NCBI GenBank assembly: GCA_023634235.1
Contig: JAMKCF010000009.1
Coordinates: forward strand, 5,456,001-5,520,000
DNA: 64,000 nt
Source: Pisaster brevispinus
Taxonomy: Eukaryota > Echinodermata > Asteroidea > Forcipulatida > Asteriidae
Direction of reading: 5' to 3'
Positions within the stretch are counted from its first letter, which is position 1. Each line of letters starts with the position of its first letter. The notes under the pieces are model-generated. The model saw only the letters and a list, made by a program, of their open reading frames with translations. It had not been told where the DNA came from and did no database searches. Positions 58,986 to 64,000 of the stretch are shown here, piece by piece. A program made the translations under genes and the position numbers.

Positions 58986-61900
58986 TTTCCTCTTACCCCC
59001 CACGCTGTTCCTCAGTGAAGCACCCACTCAGGTTGTTCCCAACTAGATTATCTTCCCCCACCTTTGCAAATACAAGTAACAACCAGACTCAACAATCATA
59101 GCAGTTGAAGGTCTCTTGAAATTTCGAAGGAGGTTTTAAAAAAACACAATGGTTTCAAAATGTCAAGTTAGGTTCAGAAATAGCTTCGGTTCTTGGAAGT
59201 TTACTCAGTTCACCTGACATCACCGTCACAATAATCTTGGTCGTGCCATTTTAGGAGTCAATGTCCTCACTCCTCATGTGCTTACAGTTGTAGTGCGCAT
59301 TTGAGGCCATGCGGTGTTTACGCACTTACTATTTATGAACTTTGCGCGCAATTTGACTTCCAAAGTGGCCAGTGTGGTAGACAGTAACTGCGTTTGAGGG
59401 TGGTGCATGGGGTCAATAGGGTCAATCTGGTGATTTAATGGGGGTTTTTATTTAGCGAATGAATAATGGCCAAGTGAACAACTCACAAACACTCTTGTGT
59501 CACCACTCTCGTGTCATTAGTTTACAGTTTTGAGTCTCCGTAGGAACTCTTCACCTATTCCAACCCCGTCACTCCTACCCCACGTTCCTCTCACCTGTTC
59601 ATTTGTATATTTTGGGTTTCGATCAGCTGTGATGGGTTATTCACATTCAAAAAAATTGATCGCGAAACTTTATTTTAGAATGTTTTTCACAGCTATGTTG
59701 ACAGTGAAATAATAATGCGATAACATGATCTTTTAAAAAAAGAACGAGCATATGTACATGAACAATTTCAAAACAATATTTATTGTGATTTTTTGTTACA
59801 CTTACTCAGATTAAGACAAATATGATGTCTGAGGACATATTGAAGAAAAATATGAATGTAAAATAGTGTCCCTGCTTATCTGTACATTTAATTTATCCAT
59901 CTTCTGTAAAAGTTTGCACAACTCTGCCACTGTACATAACCACACAAACCAAAAAAGTATATATACGTAACCATTCTTTAGTAGGAGAAGTTTAATTTTG
60001 AGGCAATGTCCGAGGTGATTTCATCTACAAGATGTATTCTTTTATGCTACGCCTGTACAAATGTGAAAATAAGAGTTTACAGAATTGAATATTTTGTGCA
60101 GTTTTATGAATTCTGAAATTAATATCGTGGGAATGTTGTTTGTATTGAGATATATATATAGTGGTTTACGATGTTGGTGACCATGCAATATACTATTTTC
60201 ACATTAGTCGATGTAGTTTTTTCCAACACTTTCTACTCCAATGTTATTTGACGAGTCCATGGCTGGAGAAAGTTTGTATATGTAGATAAATGGTCAATGT
60301 AGTCGAGCTTAATTAAGCCAGTTTGTAATAGTCAATCCTTGAGCACCCTGTAGGAGGGAAATCAAAGAGAAGAAAAAACATCACAAAATCCCTACACCGT
60401 TCAGTTTACAAGTCAACAAGTAAAAAGTGCAGTTGTCAAACTGCATGTATTACACGGCTTGTTTAGACCAATCCAAGCGCACATGTGTGGCACGCCGTGC
60501 CGTCACTGCTGGGACGCGGGCAGCACAAGGTGTTGTACACAATGACATGGAGAAAAACTGTTGTTTTCAAACTTTTCATGTGAAGAATTGGGTGTTTTTC
60601 TCAACGATTTAGAGAATTTCCCAGTCAGGACAGTATAGCATAACATTGTACAGAACACTGAACATGGATATTTGCAACTTAACAGACATTAACGGCACAG
60701 ACGATGGGTGAGTTTTAGTGTGATACTATACATGGAACTGCACTGTCTGGTATAAAATGGTGTCACATCAGCAAGGTTTTTTTTTTGGACTGAATTTCAG
60801 TATTCACTCTCTGTTTAGTTTTCAGATATTCAATAAGTATATTCTACATCATTTTGTAAAGCTGACCTGTCAGGAAAAGCGTGTCAATCGTTGAGAGAGA
60901 CACTTAATTCACATAAACAAGTTTTATAGTCTCTGGTTTTTTCCATGCATGTACAAAACCTTGCGCTGCCAGCGTCCAAGCAATGGGGGAGCGGCCAGCA
61001 GAACTTTCGCATGCGGGCTAAAAAGGGTTGGTCTATTTGTAGTCATGTGCCAGTTGTTAACCTTGATCTAATTGATGAGTGATTAAGTTTCAGAACAAAT
61101 GCATAAATACATGAATTCAAAGTGATCAATCACTTTATATTGATAAACTTGTCAAGCTTTCTTGAAAATATGACCAATACAATGGGGCAGTCGGTAAAAC
61201 ATACTGGTTATTCATCAAATCCTAATGATGTGTTTGATATAAGCGCAGAGATATATGTCGCTATTTTGAGGGATTTAATTATTATATTGAACGTGTGAAG
61301 TCCTTCCCTAATGCTTTAAAAAAAAAAAAAAAAAAAGAGTCGGTGAAAAATGTGTTAAATGCCAAGCTATTCAAACTACGAGACATGCCATTAAAGATGA
61401 CCGCACAAATCTGCAATGATTGTTACCTCAGTTAATTACACCCACAAGAAGTTGTGCTATTTTTTTTAATATTTTTTTCTCTTCTTTTTTTCCCCCTGAA
61501 ACTCAAACCAAAGGAATTCAATGTCAATAACACATGTAAATAGGGAAGAATGGAGGACATTTAGCAAAAAATCTGTGACTATTTTTAATTTAAACTAGTC
61601 TGCCGTACTCATTCACTTACTGGGGGTTTTTTTGGTTTGTTTTTTTAAGTGTCTGTCTGCCTGTATTCTCACTTCATTACCTAATACTCTCATACATATC
61701 AAGTTAGATTCATCAGTTTTTTAAGTCTTGTGGCACATCCCTCATGTCTGCAATCAATTGGATTGTTAATGTTAACAAGCCAATCTGGACTTCTCTCCAG
61801 ACATTGCAAGACTTCTGTTATTCAAGATTTATCTTACTATAACCCAAAGCAAGGCCAGCATACTCGTAAGAAAGATGAAGAAAATAACGTGCTGGCTGTT

Positions 61901-62669
61901 TCCCTTGGGACATCTCCCGAGATAATAGGTGTCTTTCAGAGAATTGAGACGCAGTACGAATTGAAGTAGAACCATCCTTGATCGTATCAGATCAGATTGC
62001 GTCCCACCAGAAATTGAGTTTCAAAGATGAGAAGTTCAGTCTCTCAGTGGCTGGTCTGTCATGTTAATTGCATTCAAACCCACAAGAACCGTCTGGGTCA
62101 GAACGGGCATCGCAGTTCAGCAAATCTTGAATACAGACCCTGTCTGGGATACAATCATAGATGCAGTTATGATGAGTGCTCAGGACGGGGTGCTCTGAAC
62201 AGGTTTCATCACAACGATGTTTCCGTTCTTTAGACTCGATGCCCGGTGGTCTAGTCGAAGGGAGTTATTTTAACAGGGTGGATCCCTGAATGAAGGAAAT
62301 GACATGTTTGTCTTTGAGGAATGTTGAAGGGCTTATTTGATCAATGGAATAATTAACTTGTATTTAATTAAAAAGCCACATTGGCAACAACAAGCACGAA
62401 TTGTTATTTTATACTATTTTTTTTCCATATTTATTTTCTCTTCATGTGAAAATTTGCACTTAGTTCTCTCTGTGTAACAAGCCACTGAAATTATTTGATA
62501 CCTTTTTGGGCTGTATGTGAAATCGTGGAGGAGGGAATCAAACAGATTCCTAATGATATAAGAACAGTTTTATTGTTCAGAATATTGGAATTCAGAGGGG
62601 ATTCCAGTATTTTCAATTTTCATTTATAATGATATGCAACTCTTGGTAATGCAAATAATGTGGTGAAGA
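58986..62669. other. Downstream region, no gene recognised
   Basis: AT-rich DNA. Frames at 61730-61969 (79 codons) and 62027-62233 (68 codons) match no family I know. A long A run is at about 61317-61336. Part may be extended PPP1R37 3' UTR. Confidence 0.5.
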
Positions 62670-63209
62670 TTGAGTAGTTGCTGGTGTGTTTGGGTGTTAA
62701 GCTGATATGGGCAAATGGGCAAATGCTTACCAGTTAAACACAGGTTACCAGCCAAACGGCATGTCATTAACATTGTTATGACTGGTGCCCCAATATTATT
62801 TTGCTTAGCAATGTTTTCCGCTTATAACAACTTTATGAAATTGGGCCCAAATTCATAAAGCTGTTTAGCAGAAAATACTGCTCAGGAAGTTTCTTTGCTA
62901 AGGGGAAAAATTAGTGGGCACCAGTCGTAACATTGTTAAACTTCATGGAATTTTAGCTGTTTCTTCCAAGCAAGGTTTTTTCATACTACTTAGCAATTTT
63001 GTGCTTAATAGCCCTGGGCCCAAGTTTATGGAGCTTGTTAAGTAGAGAATATTGCTCAACAATTTCCTGCTAAGCTAAAAATGAGCAGGATACCAGTCAC
63101 AAATGGTACATGTGAAATAGTGTTTGGGCCGGTTACCTTATTCTGCTAAGCATAATTTTGTTGTGCTTAGCTGCTTTTTGTGCTTAGGCAGCTTTATGAA
63201 ACTGGGCCC
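62670..63209. mobile_element. Family F cluster with one complete member (63016-63209)
   Basis: The complete member begins GGGCCCAAGTTTATGGAGCT and ends AGGCAGCTTTATGAAACTGG GCCC, with inverse ends and 194 bp length. A further head-to-head pair of ends lies at about 62830-62870 (TTTATGAAATTGGGCCCAAA TTCATAAAGCTG), so the cluster holds at least two and a half copies. Confidence 0.82.
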
Positions 63210-64000
63210 TGTTCATAAGTGATATTTGAAACTTTGCTTTGGTGTGGACAACAAGAAGTAAGTGAAGACAGCCATTTGAATGTAGTCTCTTCTGTATTGT
63301 CATATCTTGCAAATGCCCTTTCACTTTCATTTTCTTGGGGTCACGTTACACCGTCGACCAAAGAGGATGAATCTTGTTTTCTAGCACCTACTTTGCAATA
63401 TACTTGCACATGTTGTAAATTGCAAATCTGACTTTTCATGTAGCAAAAGCTAAAATCTTTCCTGTGCCAAACCTTACTAGAAGTATTTATCAGCTTTTAT
63501 TGCTTCTGTGTTAGGTGTAATACAAAAACTGTCCGCTATTCCCTTACCTATCCAAACCTTTAAAAAGTGTTATTTTAGCAATAATTAATTGGCAATTACT
63601 TGTTTTGTGTCTGTGAATGTGCCATCGAGCTTAGCTGACTGTAATTATACTCTTGAAATGAAATTTATTATTATTTTTATAGTGGTTGGGGAAAGTTTGC
63701 ATTGATCGTTTTTGTTCATTTAATGCTTATATAGGAGGCATTTTATCAAATGTTTCTACGGAATTAGGGCCTATTTCATTACCCATGAGGATTTGTTTAT
63801 TAATTAAGTCAAGTTATTACTATTTGGGGCCTAAATCAGCTAATTTGACAAGCTCTAAATTAAGTAATCAAACATCCAAGGTTTCGTTTGTTTTGTTCAT
63901 AGTGTAAACAACTTCTGCCAAAAGTAAACCTAATTCCAATGTTACAAATTATTGTTAACAATTTAACAAATCATTTTACCTCATGAAGAAACTCTCAAGA
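63210..64000. other. No gene recognised
   Basis: Open frames at 63219-63431 and 63686-63907 are short and unrecognised. No repeat family match was noticed. Confidence 0.5.

Overview
The window is animal genomic DNA. It is AT-rich, intron-dense and full of short dispersed repeats, and it holds one protein-coding gene that I can recognise. That gene is the plus-strand orthologue of PPP1R37 (protein phosphatase 1 regulatory subunit 37, also called LRRC68), a leucine-rich-repeat protein. Ten exons between 10839 and 58117 join in frame with intact GT/AG borders and encode 676 residues plus a stop. The protein's N-terminus, with the family's PP1-docking exon, was not found and probably lies upstream of the window. 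Many short repeats with inverted ends, tRNA-derived SINEs with a '...AGCGCT..TATA..' tail followed by ATT repeats, and G/C homopolymer tracts suggest a marine deuterostome invertebrate, most likely an echinoderm such as a sea star. That placement is an inference from texture, not a proof.

Layout. 1-10838 is upstream or 5' intron sequence. It holds a 57-bp tandem satellite (1311-2393), inverted-repeat elements (2553-2826, 3913-4707, 8000-8128) and SINE copies (3255-3368, 10120-10536). 10839-13784 holds the first two recognised exons. 13785-36134 is a 22-kb intron with dispersed repeats, a 104-bp tandem array (32506-33546) and a hAT-like miniature element (33975-34364). 36135-58117 holds the remaining eight exons. 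Its introns contain a 15-bp minisatellite (about 36340-37545), a nested hairpin element (44110-44355), a compound TTTTTG/ATTTTG microsatellite (49956-50199) and a degenerate telomere-like tract (55733-55836). 58118-64000 is the 3' UTR and downstream DNA, with further repeats and no recognised gene.

How it works. The exons at 13684-54218 encode about nine ribonuclease-inhibitor-type LRRs. A charged helix begins the exon at 56057, followed by a long Ser/Asn/Asp/Pro-rich tail that is probably disordered, and a short final helix. In the vertebrate family the protein binds PP1 and inhibits its phosphatase activity. I found no operon-like, CRISPR, viral or transposase-coding locus. The most noteworthy material is the repeat landscape (at least eight miniature-element families with two or more copies or clear terminal inversions) and an additional RVxF-like KRVQF sequence inside the LRR region.
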